Assembly (NCBI RefSeq): GCF_034479615.1
Contig: NZ_CP140255.1
Span: 4,092,001 to 4,156,000, forward strand
Source: Vreelandella neptunia
GTDB lineage: Bacteria; Pseudomonadota; Gammaproteobacteria; Pseudomonadales; Halomonadaceae
Length of the DNA stretch: 64,000 nucleotides
Reading direction: 5' to 3'
Part shown: piece by piece, positions 8,945 through 18,771 of the stretch
Layout: every line of letters begins with the position of its first letter
How positions within the stretch are numbered: position 1 is the stretch's first letter
The notes under the pieces: model-generated
What the model saw: the letters and a program-made list of their open reading frames with translations, nothing else
What the model was told of the DNA's origin: nothing
The model's database searches: none
Position numbers and translations under genes: made by a program

Positions 8945-10453
8945 TTAGGCAGCCGCCTCTTTCGTCGCTTGATCGGTGGTAGTACGGCGCTTTTTACCCA
9001 GCTCTTCCGCTATGGCGGTAAAGAAGGCGTCCGAAGAGGCTTGATGAGGTTTGGTCATAAGGCTAACGCCAACAAACAGCACACTAGCGACCACAATGCC
9101 CCATACGCCAGCGGGCAGGCCCAGCAGTGAATTGCCAGTGGCATACATCAGCAGTACAAAGGCGCTGGTACCCACCACGCTTACCAGTGCACCGACGCCA
9201 GTACCGCGCTTCCAATAGAAGGCACCGATAAGGGCGGGCACCATGGCGACCAGACCAGAGGAAGCAGCCACCGACAGCACCGCAATAAGGTCAAGCTGCA
9301 GCTCGGCAAAGGCCAGCGCCAACAGTGCGATCACCGGCACCACGAACTTGCCCACCAGCAGTTGGCGCTTTTCACTGACGTTCGGTTTAACGTTCGCATA
9401 GACGTCCCGGGAGACCATGGACGCCAGCGTCAGCATGATCGAATCGATAGTAGAGACGGCAGCGGCCATGATTCCGATCATCACAATCACCCCTAATACT
9501 GGCGGAACAAACTCCGAGGCCAGCAGCGTAGGCGTGGCTAAATCTGCGCGCTCAAGACTTGGGAAAGCGGCTAAGGCAGAGAAGCCCCAAAGCACAGAGA
9601 CCATGGTGTAGATAAAACCAAACACCAGGAAGCCAATCAGCATGTGGCGCATGGAGCGCAGCGAAGAGGGCATAAACAGGCGTTGACTGACCTGTGGGTT
9701 GGAGATACTAAAGAAGAACCAGGGAATGGTGAGCCCCAGGAAAGTGACAAAGCTGAACAGGCCAGGGCCGGGCACCGTCAGCGACTGCGGATGTTCCGTT
9801 GCCAGCGTATCGAATAGTGCGCCGAAACCACCCAAGCCCTGGATCACCAGGAAGGCCACCAAGGTTGAGGCGACAATCATCATGATGGCCTGGAGCGAGT
9901 CGGTCCACATTACCGAACGAATACCCGCGATATAGGAGAAGAAGATGGCGATGACCGTGGCCAGCACCACCCCGGTAGTAAAGGTAATCGCGCCGTCAGT
10001 AATACCCTGCAACAGGTAACCGACACCCGCGAGCTGAACGGCCGAGTAGGGAATCAGGAAGATACAGCTGGCAATGGAGACAGCCATGGCCACATGTTTG
10101 CTGTTGTAGCGGTGGCCGAGCATCTCACTGGGGGTTACAAAGCCAAACTTCTTGCCCACCGCCCAGAATTTGGGCCCGAAAATAGCCACCAGGGAAACCC
10201 CAGCAAAATAGATAATTTCAAAGCCTAGGGCGCCAACGCCGCCGGCATAGGTAAGGCCTGCCAGGCCCACCATCATGAATGCGCTATACGTCGTGGCACT
10301 GTAGCTCAGCGCGGAGACAAAGCCGTTCATTTGTCGGTTACCCAGGAAGTATCCCGACATACTTTCGGAAGGGCCTTGGCGAGACATAATCGCAATGCCA
10401 ATAGCGATCAATAAGTAGATGGCAATGGACCACCAGATGAGTGACTCAGTCAT
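8945..10453 (-). CDS. Sodium:solute symporter, probable nicotinate importer
   Basis: 502 residues from the ATG at 10453, with about 13 membrane helices in the SSS (LeuT-like) pattern. GYFLGNRQMNGF near residue 35 and later segments match the pantothenate/acetate-type symporter family. The frame to 10489 adds 12 residues that overlap the preceding gene without a start signal. The start overlaps the stop of the 62-residue membrane protein by 8 bp, so the two are translationally coupled, as in PanF/YhdT-like pairs. Placement between nicB and nicX in one transcript makes nicotinate or 6-hydroxynicotinate the likely cargo. In Pseudomonas putida nicotinate uptake is assigned to an MFS protein, so this would be a different carrier; that is inference. 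Confidence 0.85.
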   Translation of the reverse strand: MTESLIWWSIAIYLLIAIGIAIMSRQGPSESMSGYFLGNRQMNGFVSALSYSATTYSAFMMVGLAGLTYAGGVGALGFEIIYFAGVSLVAIFGPKFWAVGKKFGFVTPSEMLGHRYNSKHVAMAVSIASCIFLIPYSAVQLAGVGYLLQGITDGAITFTTGVVLATVIAIFFSYIAGIRSVMWTDSLQAIMMIVASTLVAFLVIQGLGGFGALFDTLATEHPQSLTVPGPGLFSFVTFLGLTIPWFFFSISNPQVSQRLFMPSSLRSMRHMLIGFLVFGFIYTMVSVLWGFSALAAFPSLERADLATPTLLASEFVPPVLGVIVMIGIMAAAVSTIDSIMLTLASMVSRDVYANVKPNVSEKRQLLVGKFVVPVIALLALAFAELQLDLIAVLSVAASSGLVAMVPALIGAFYWKRGTGVGALVSVVGTSAFVLLMYATGNSLLGLPAGVWGIVVASVLFVGVSLMTKPHQASSDAFFTAIAEELGKKRRTTTDQATKEAAA

Positions 10454-10634
10454 TGCTGTGCTCCTCAAAATCTTTAGTGATAAACACATTCAGCGCAATG
10501 ATGGCCAACCCTGCCAACATCCAAAACAGGAAGCTGCCGTACCAGAGCGCGACCCCGCTCAAGAGGGTGTAAGGCACTAAATAGCTCAGTAAGACGACGG
10601 CCCATACTAGCCATATCCATTTACTACGTTTCAT
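10446..10634 (-). CDS. Small two-helix membrane protein, DUF3311/YhdT-like partner of the symporter
   Basis: 62 residues: a short basic start (MKRSKWIW), two hydrophobic helices (about residues 7-25 and 32-52) and an acidic tail (KDFEEHSND). Size, topology and tight coupling to an SSS transporter are those of the small partner proteins often encoded just before such symporters. Its exact role in transport is not established. It begins 21 bp after nicB and overlaps the symporter start. Confidence 0.75.
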   Translation of the reverse strand: MKRSKWIWLVWAVVLLSYLVPYTLLSGVALWYGSFLFWMLAGLAIIALNVFITKDFEEHSND

Positions 10635-10655
10635 AATCCACCTCGTTTTATTACG

Positions 10656-13600
10656 TCAGGGAGTAGAGTGAGTGTTGTTGTGGTGAGGCTGGCGTAACTC
10701 TGCGGTACGTTGTTCTACTTGTTGCCAAGGCGCTTTCTCTGGGGCAAAACGCGCTCGGAGGTAGGTCGTCAAATCAGCGACCTGGGTGTTACTAAAGCTG
10801 TCGGCAAAGCCTGGCATGCTACCGATACCGGGAACGTGTTCGGCGTGAACACCGCCCAAAATTGACTGAATAACGTTATCGGGATGATCGCTGTGCAAAT
10901 TGGTATTCAGCGCCAGATTAGTGCTCGCCCTCGAAAAGGTAGGAACGCCAGAATCGACATGGCACGCCGCACAGGCGCCATCGAAGAGCCGCTCCCCTGC
11001 CTCCATCCCGGTTGAGCTAACGGCTGCACTGGTCACGCGCTGCGTAGCCTCCGCCATAGCCGCATCGCTATTACCTGTTGGCGCCTGCATCTGGGTGGCC
11101 ACATAGTGAGCAATGGCCCGCACATCGTATTCAGGCAGCTCAGCCAGCCCCGCTACCACCGGGGCCATAGGGCCAGAGGCAACGCCGTGTAGCGCAGATT
11201 CGCCGTGGCGCAGATAGTCGTAAAGCGATGTTTCACTCCACGGGATGGGCGCACGCGACAGCGTATTAAGCGGTGGCGCTTCCCAACCATCTACAAAGGC
11301 ACCGGCAAGGTACGACTCGCCGTTTTTCTCAGCGCCCATGGCATTGCGGGGACTATGGCAAGCGCTGCAGTGACCTAATCCTTCGGCAAGGTAGGCTCCC
11401 CGGTTATACAGCTCGCTTTGCATGGGGTCAGGCTGGAAAGGCGTTGCATCGTGATAAAGCGTATTCCAGCCTGCCATTAAGCTACGCACGCTGAAGGGGA
11501 AAGTGAGCGCATTGGCGTTTTTTTCAGTCTCTACAGGCGGCTGAGCCATTAAATAGGCGTAAAGCGCCTGTAAATCGGCATCACTGGTCTGGGCAAACGC
11601 CGTATAGGGGAAAGCGGGATAAAGGTGGCTGCCATCACGGCTAATGCCGTGGCGCATAGCGCGCTCGAAGGCTGCGTAAGACCACTGACCAATCCCCGTC
11701 GCCTCATCCGGCGTAATGTTAGTGCTGTAGAGCGTCCCGAAAGGGGTTTCAAACCCGCGCCCACCGGCATTGGTCACGCCACCTTCTGTGGTATGACACG
11801 CCGCGCAGTCGCCTGCAGCCGCAACGAGTCGCCCGCGCTCAATGGTCTCGGCGGAGTAGAGGTTGGCGGCTGGCCGTGAGACAGGCGCAATGGCCCCTTT
11901 CCACGGCCACGCCACGGCCGCAGTGCCCGCAATGGTGGTAAACGCTGCAGCGGCTAACCAGCGCCGGTTCATTGACCGCGGCGGTTTCAATTTAGATGGG
12001 CGCCCTGCCTTCTCGATGGACGAAGCTTCGAGAGCTTGGCGTACGCGATTGGCGGTAAACGGTGGTTGGCGAAAACGCAGGCCGGTGGCATCAAAAAGCG
12101 CATTGGCTATTACCGCAACACCCGGCGATAGCTCCGCACCGGTTAATACGTCTTCACCGACGGTTTTATTAGCACCGTCCTCAACAGGGCTTAAAGAAGG
12201 TGCGGTGGTTGGTAATCCTGCGGAATCTTCACGTTCAGTCAGCGTACGACTACCGTCACCCCACTCGTCGAAACTAGGCGCCTGCCCCAAAAGGGGGCGC
12301 GCTTCACCCAAGACCCGGGCCTGTAGCGTTCGCTGAAGGCGATTAGTATCCACATCAGGGCCAGCGTCCTGCCCCACCACCAAACGGGTAAGCTGAACAT
12401 CGCCGGTAATACGATTGACCTCAACATCGGCAATCCAGGCAGAGCGCACTCCCGATTCTACGCGTTGTTCGCGGTCAGGTAGTTGGGAGTAGGCAAAACC
12501 CCGCCCGCGCAATAGATCCTGGGGTAAAGAGTCCGCTGATGGATTGGACGCCCTTTGCCACTCGGCCCGTTTAGCGACGGACTCAATCAGTTCAATACCA
12601 CGCGCATCGTCAAGATGGCGAAGTCGCAGCGCGACAGGGTCTTGGTCACTCTCGCGGGCAACCTCATCTAAAAAAGATTCCCGAGCGAACGTCTGCTGTA
12701 TACCCATCAAGGTGGAATTGGTGGAGAGCGAGTCTGGCTGGGAGCGTGCGGCAAGGTATTGATCGCGAAATATATAGGGCGAGAACGGCGTTGTGTCTTG
12801 CTCGCCGGCGGTGGCCTCAGCTCTAGGCGTTGCTATCGCGGCCCTACCACTTAACAACAATCCTACGGCAGCCACTTCACCGGTGAGATTGGCCTGCTGA
12901 TAGTGATAACGGGCTATCTCACCACTACTGGCAATGTCCGCGTTTAGGGTAATTCGCTGCGCTTGGCCCAATGCCTGAACATCCTTGGCGTAGCGGGCAT
13001 CGAGCCAAACGGCTACCGGGCCGCCCAACGCCCGCGACATCAACGCCGCATCCACGGCGGCATCGTCACCGCAATGGCGACCCAGCCCTGAGGCCTGACT
13101 TGATGCGTGCTTATCATCGGCGCTGTACAGCTCAATCTGGCTAATATCCAGCGCGGTTAACCGGCTTAGATCCTGTTTCAGCGCCGCTGGGGTGACGGTT
13201 TGCCCCCACACACTCAATTGTTGGTCGCGGCAATCGGCAATTACCCAGCTAGGGTGATTGCCCCAGCGCATGCGACTCGGCCATCCATACCCATGGTTCG
13301 AATGCGTGTATGACGGGCTAGACTTAACAAGAGGCGATTCAGAGGGCGCTTGATCGCTATCAGATTCGGGCGCTTGGTGAACGGCCTGCCACTCAACCTT
13401 CAGCTGTTTAGCGGCATCGGTTGCCAAGGCCAAACTATCGGCAACCACCCCCACAAAATCCCCTTCCACCACGACTTCAATAGATCCAGATAGTGAGGCA
13501 ATGCTGCTGCTATCGACGCCCACTAAGCGATCACTCTCAAAACGCTCGCCATTCCACCGGTAGTACGCTGGGCGCACGACGACACCAAAACGTGCCTGCG

Positions 13601-13664
13601 CCAGCAGCGCGGGGGGGATGCCGGCCTGTTTTTGCTGGCCATGGAGCATCGTCCCTTCACTCAT
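10656..13664 (-). CDS. nicB: Nicotinate dehydrogenase subunit B-like: shortened molybdopterin region fused to a tri-haem cytochrome c
   Basis: 1002 residues. Residues about 15-550 align by eye with the molybdopterin subunit encoded at 18772-21042 from its residue 217 on (for example EGDFVGVVA and IANALFDATG), so roughly 190-200 N-terminal residues of a normal subunit are missing, including the GTGIRTALAQIVAEEL-type segment. Several conserved stretches are changed, and the GVGE motif is reduced to GAE at 509-511. A membrane anchor follows (569-588), then three cytochrome c domains with CAACH (620-624), CSACH (766-770) and CAACH (898-902). NicB normally hydroxylates nicotinate to 6-hydroxynicotinate and passes electrons through these haems. 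Here the haem part looks intact while the Mo part looks eroded. Overlaps nicA by 8 bp. Confidence 0.85.
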   Translation of the reverse strand: MSEGTMLHGQQKQAGIPPALLAQARFGVVVRPAYYRWNGERFESDRLVGVDSSSIASLSGSIEVVVEGDFVGVVADSLALATDAAKQLKVEWQAVHQAPESDSDQAPSESPLVKSSPSYTHSNHGYGWPSRMRWGNHPSWVIADCRDQQLSVWGQTVTPAALKQDLSRLTALDISQIELYSADDKHASSQASGLGRHCGDDAAVDAALMSRALGGPVAVWLDARYAKDVQALGQAQRITLNADIASSGEIARYHYQQANLTGEVAAVGLLLSGRAAIATPRAEATAGEQDTTPFSPYIFRDQYLAARSQPDSLSTNSTLMGIQQTFARESFLDEVARESDQDPVALRLRHLDDARGIELIESVAKRAEWQRASNPSADSLPQDLLRGRGFAYSQLPDREQRVESGVRSAWIADVEVNRITGDVQLTRLVVGQDAGPDVDTNRLQRTLQARVLGEARPLLGQAPSFDEWGDGSRTLTEREDSAGLPTTAPSLSPVEDGANKTVGEDVLTGAELSPGVAVIANALFDATGLRFRQPPFTANRVRQALEASSIEKAGRPSKLKPPRSMNRRWLAAAAFTTIAGTAAVAWPWKGAIAPVSRPAANLYSAETIERGRLVAAAGDCAACHTTEGGVTNAGGRGFETPFGTLYSTNITPDEATGIGQWSYAAFERAMRHGISRDGSHLYPAFPYTAFAQTSDADLQALYAYLMAQPPVETEKNANALTFPFSVRSLMAGWNTLYHDATPFQPDPMQSELYNRGAYLAEGLGHCSACHSPRNAMGAEKNGESYLAGAFVDGWEAPPLNTLSRAPIPWSETSLYDYLRHGESALHGVASGPMAPVVAGLAELPEYDVRAIAHYVATQMQAPTGNSDAAMAEATQRVTSAAVSSTGMEAGERLFDGACAACHVDSGVPTFSRASTNLALNTNLHSDHPDNVIQSILGGVHAEHVPGIGSMPGFADSFSNTQVADLTTYLRARFAPEKAPWQQVEQRTAELRQPHHNNTHSTP

Positions 13665-14145
13665 GAGGTGCCTCCTGCAACGCAGCCGCGTTAAGGATCA
13701 CGGCACGTTCCGCTGCCTGCAGAATTTCAACATGGGTGCCACATCGGCAGAGGTTATGCTCTAAAGCGGTGCGAATCTGCTGCGCAGAGGGTTGAGTATT
13801 ATGATTTAGCAGCGCACGAACAGTGATGATCATACCGTTCAAACAGTAGCCACACTGGGCTGCCTGAGCATCGATAAAGGCTTGTTGTACAGGGTCAAGC
13901 TCACCGTTCTGGGAAAGACCATCAAGGGTGGTTACCTCATGACCAACGGCAGCAGACACGGGCAGTACGCAGGAGCGTGCTGCCATGCCATCAATCAATA
14001 CGCTGCATGCCCCACACTCGCCCAAACCACAGCCATACTTAGGCCCATTGAGCGCCGGGTCGTTACGCAACACATTGAGCAATGGTATCTGCGGCGGCAC
14101 GGCCAGCTCATGTTCTTGCCCATTGATAGTTAGCTTTAGCGTCAT
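13657..14145 (-). CDS. nicA: Nicotinate dehydrogenase [2Fe-2S] subunit, NicA
   Basis: 162 residues, the usual size of the small subunit of xanthine-oxidase-family hydroxylases. The plant-type ferredoxin cluster motif is YGCGLGECGACSVLIDG near residue 37 with its fourth cysteine at RSCVLPV, and the second cluster motif is AQCGYCLNGM near residue 97 with HNLCRCGTH near residue 130. It relays electrons from the molybdenum centre to the cytochrome part of NicB. It is the first gene of the leftward operon; its start ATG at 14145 has no strong ribosome site. Divergent from nicC across an AT-rich control region. Confidence 0.93.
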   Translation of the reverse strand: MTLKLTINGQEHELAVPPQIPLLNVLRNDPALNGPKYGCGLGECGACSVLIDGMAARSCVLPVSAAVGHEVTTLDGLSQNGELDPVQQAFIDAQAAQCGYCLNGMIITVRALLNHNTQPSAQQIRTALEHNLCRCGTHVEILQAAERAVILNAAALQEAPHE

Positions 14146-16584
<2,439 letters not shown>

Positions 16585-16599
16585 CAAAGGCCAATGATC

Positions 16600-17367
16600 A
16601 TGACCTCCAGCACTACCACTAAAACATACCGTATCGGCCAGATCGTCCCCAGCTCCAATATCACCATGGAGACCGAGATACCTGCCATGCTCGCTGCACG
16701 GCAGTTGATTCGCCCGGAACGCTTTACCTACCACTCCAGCCGTATGCGCATGAAAACCGTCAGCAAGGACGAGCTGGCCGCTATGGATGCGGAGTCTGAC
16801 CGCTGTGCCTTGGAGCTCTCCGATGCAGCAGTGGATGTGATGGGGTATGCCTGCCTAGTCGCCATTATGGCGATGGGGCCCGGCTACCACCGAGAGTCGC
16901 AAAAGCGTCTGCGCAGCCGCACCGAAGAGAACGGCTGCGATACGCCGGTGGTCACCAGCGCCGGTGCGCTGGTTGATGCTCTGGGTGTGATGAAAGCCAA
17001 ACGTGTGGTGGTCGTGGCGCCTTACATGAAGCCGCTGACCGAAATGGTGGTCGACTACATCCGTCAGGAAGGCATTGACGTGCTCGACTATCGGGCGCTT
17101 GAGATCCCCAATAACCTGGATGTCGCTCGCCACGATCCCGCCAATCTTCCCGAGATCGTCGCCAGTCTTGATTTAAGTAACGTGGACGCTATCGTCTTGT
17201 CAGCCTGTGTGCAAATGCCGTCACTACCGGCCGTCGCCAAGGTAGAAGCCTTAACCGGAAAGCCCGTCGTGACCGCAGCTATCGCGACCACCTACGCCAT
17301 GCTCAAGGCACTCGACCTGGAGCCCATCGTACCGGGCGCGGGCGCCCTCTTATCAGGGGCTTACTAG
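16600..17367 (+). CDS. nicE: Maleate cis-trans isomerase, NicE
   Basis: 255 residues from the ATG at 16600; an ATG at 16594 is also in frame but lies only 3 bp after the AAGG ribosome site, while 16600 has the better 9-bp spacing. The protein belongs to the Asp/Glu racemase superfamily. The two catalytic cysteines are Cys85 (MGYACLVA) and Cys203 (LSACVQMPS), matching Cys82 and Cys200 of the Pseudomonas enzyme with constant offset. It converts maleate to fumarate, the last step before the TCA cycle. Lies between nicD and nicF, 12 bp before nicF. Confidence 0.95.
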   Translation: MTSSTTTKTYRIGQIVPSSNITMETEIPAMLAARQLIRPERFTYHSSRMRMKTVSKDELAAMDAESDRCALELSDAAVDVMGYACLVAIMAMGPGYHRESQKRLRSRTEENGCDTPVVTSAGALVDALGVMKAKRVVVVAPYMKPLTEMVVDYIRQEGIDVLDYRALEIPNNLDVARHDPANLPEIVASLDLSNVDAIVLSACVQMPSLPAVAKVEALTGKPVVTAAIATTYAMLKALDLEPIVPGAGALLSGAY

Positions 17368-17378
17368 GAGATAGCACT

Positions 17379-18038
17379 ATGACGACCCCCAGCCAGGCAG
17401 CCAGCGATATTGGTGGCAGCTTAGATGACAACTACAAGGGCGTGTGGGATGGACGCATAGGTTTTGGCAAAAGACCCGCGCTGCTGGTGGTTGATTTTAT
17501 GCAGGGCTACACCACGCCCGGTTCGCCGTTATTTGCCCAGGGTGTGGTGGATGCGGTGGCCAATATGCCGCCGCTACTCCATACCGCACGGCGCACTGGC
17601 ACGCCGGTTATCCACACCAACATCCTGTATCATGCCCCGGATCAAACCGATGGCGGCATTTGGGTCAAGAAGGCACCGGTCATGCGGGCAATGGTGGCGG
17701 GCAACCCCTATGCGGAGTTCTGCCCCGAAGTGGCACCCCGAGAAGATGAGCTGGTAATGACCAAGCAGTATGCCAGCGCCTTCTTTGGTACTTCGCTGGC
17801 CTCCACGCTGGTCGCCATGGGGATCGATACGCTGATCATTACCGGTTGCTCCACCAGCGGCTGCATTCGCGCCACCGCCGTTGACGGCGTACAGCACGGC
17901 TTTCGGGTGATGGTGGTGCGCGATTGCGTGGGCGACCGCCACCCCGCGCCCCATGAAGCTAACCTGTTTGATATCGATAGCAAGTATGGGGATGTGATTG
18001 GGCTGGATGAAACGCTGGGTTACTTAATGAAGCGTTAG
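17379..18038 (+). CDS. nicF: Maleamate amidohydrolase, NicF
   Basis: 219 residues of the isochorismatase-like cysteine hydrolase family. The Asp-Lys-Cys triad is visible as Asp39 (LLVVDFMQGY), Lys129 (VMTKQYAS) and Cys162 (TGCSTSGCIRATA). NicF hydrolyses maleamate to maleate plus ammonia, between NicD and NicE in the pathway. GGAG (AGGAGATAGC) precedes the ATG. The gene order here, nicC-D-E-F, groups all enzymes after ring hydroxylation except the dioxygenase NicX, which sits in the opposite operon. Confidence 0.95.
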   Translation: MTTPSQAASDIGGSLDDNYKGVWDGRIGFGKRPALLVVDFMQGYTTPGSPLFAQGVVDAVANMPPLLHTARRTGTPVIHTNILYHAPDQTDGGIWVKKAPVMRAMVAGNPYAEFCPEVAPREDELVMTKQYASAFFGTSLASTLVAMGIDTLIITGCSTSGCIRATAVDGVQHGFRVMVVRDCVGDRHPAPHEANLFDIDSKYGDVIGLDETLGYLMKR

Positions 18039-18079
18039 GCGTACTCCGAAAGCGCGGGAGCGCGAGCCTCTCTTTTGGC

Positions 18080-18562
18080 TCACCCATCCGCGTTCATTTT
18101 TTCCAGCAGATGCATCAAAGCGATCCGCTCTGCCGGGTTGAGGTTTTTCATGGTCTGATCGCTAATTTGCTTGGCACTGGGCACCATGCCCTCGACTAAT
18201 GCCGCACCGGGCTCGGTGATCACCACCATGACTTTGCGTTGATCATTGGGGTCGGTGGTAAGCGAGATCCACTCACGTGCTTTAAGGCGTTTAATGACGC
18301 CACGGATGGTGGCTGGATCAATCGCCGTGGCGTTGACGATATCGGTTAGCGAGCTGGGGCCTCGCTCCATCACCGTGCACAGCGTGACAAACTGAATGGC
18401 AGTGAGCTGTTTATCGCTGCTGTAGCGCTGAAAAATAGCCGTATGCCGCTGGTAGGCTTTACGCAGTAGATGGCCTACTTGCTCAGAAAAATCATACCCC
18501 TGCTCTGAAGGTGTGGGGTGTTCGCCGGTAGACGAGTGTTTGAGCGCACTATCCGTTGTCAT
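18080..18562 (-). CDS. nicR: MarR-family repressor, NicR
   Basis: 160 residues with a winged helix-turn-helix (QFVTLCTVMERGPSSLTDIV, then ATIRGVIKRLKAREWI) and the MarR wing DPNDQRKVMVVIT. Position at the edge of the nic genes identifies it as NicR, which in Pseudomonas putida represses the pathway until 6-hydroxynicotinate binds. It faces nicF tail to tail and is divergent from the second molybdopterin gene, so it may control both flanks and itself. Start ATG at 18562 follows AAGGATATGG. Confidence 0.88.
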   Translation of the reverse strand: MTTDSALKHSSTGEHPTPSEQGYDFSEQVGHLLRKAYQRHTAIFQRYSSDKQLTAIQFVTLCTVMERGPSSLTDIVNATAIDPATIRGVIKRLKAREWISLTTDPNDQRKVMVVITEPGAALVEGMVPSAKQISDQTMKNLNPAERIALMHLLEKMNADG

Positions 18563-18771
18563 TCCATATCCTTAATCTATTAGCGACGATGTGTATCGAG
18601 TATGGCACTGGTTAACAAAATGATGCATCAACGCTTTAAATACTGCTTGCGCTGGATCAATTCATCATGCTTTTATGGCGTACACGCTACAATTTTACCT
18701 TAGTTATCGCTCTTTGATCACCTCAAATTAATCTGCACTGATTACCTAAAACGCTAGCGTGGGAGGCAGGC
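18563..18771. promoter_or_regulatory. nicR / molybdopterin-subunit control region with palindromes
   Basis: Holds GTGTATCG at 18591-18598, the perfect palindrome TGATGCATCA at 18621-18630 and the near-perfect dyad GCGT-AC-ACGC at 18678-18687. MarR regulators bind short dyads of this kind, and the first and last resemble the GTG-TATACG motifs of the nicA/nicC region. The downstream gene is preceded by GGGAGGCAGGC before its ATG at 18772. Confidence 0.4.

Noticed and set aside
10656..13664. Frameshift or assembly error as the cause of the short NicB
   Set aside because: The frame is open over 1002 codons, nicA overlaps it by 8 bp and no NicB N-terminal text appears in other frames nearby, so an old deletion is more likely; raw reads would settle it.
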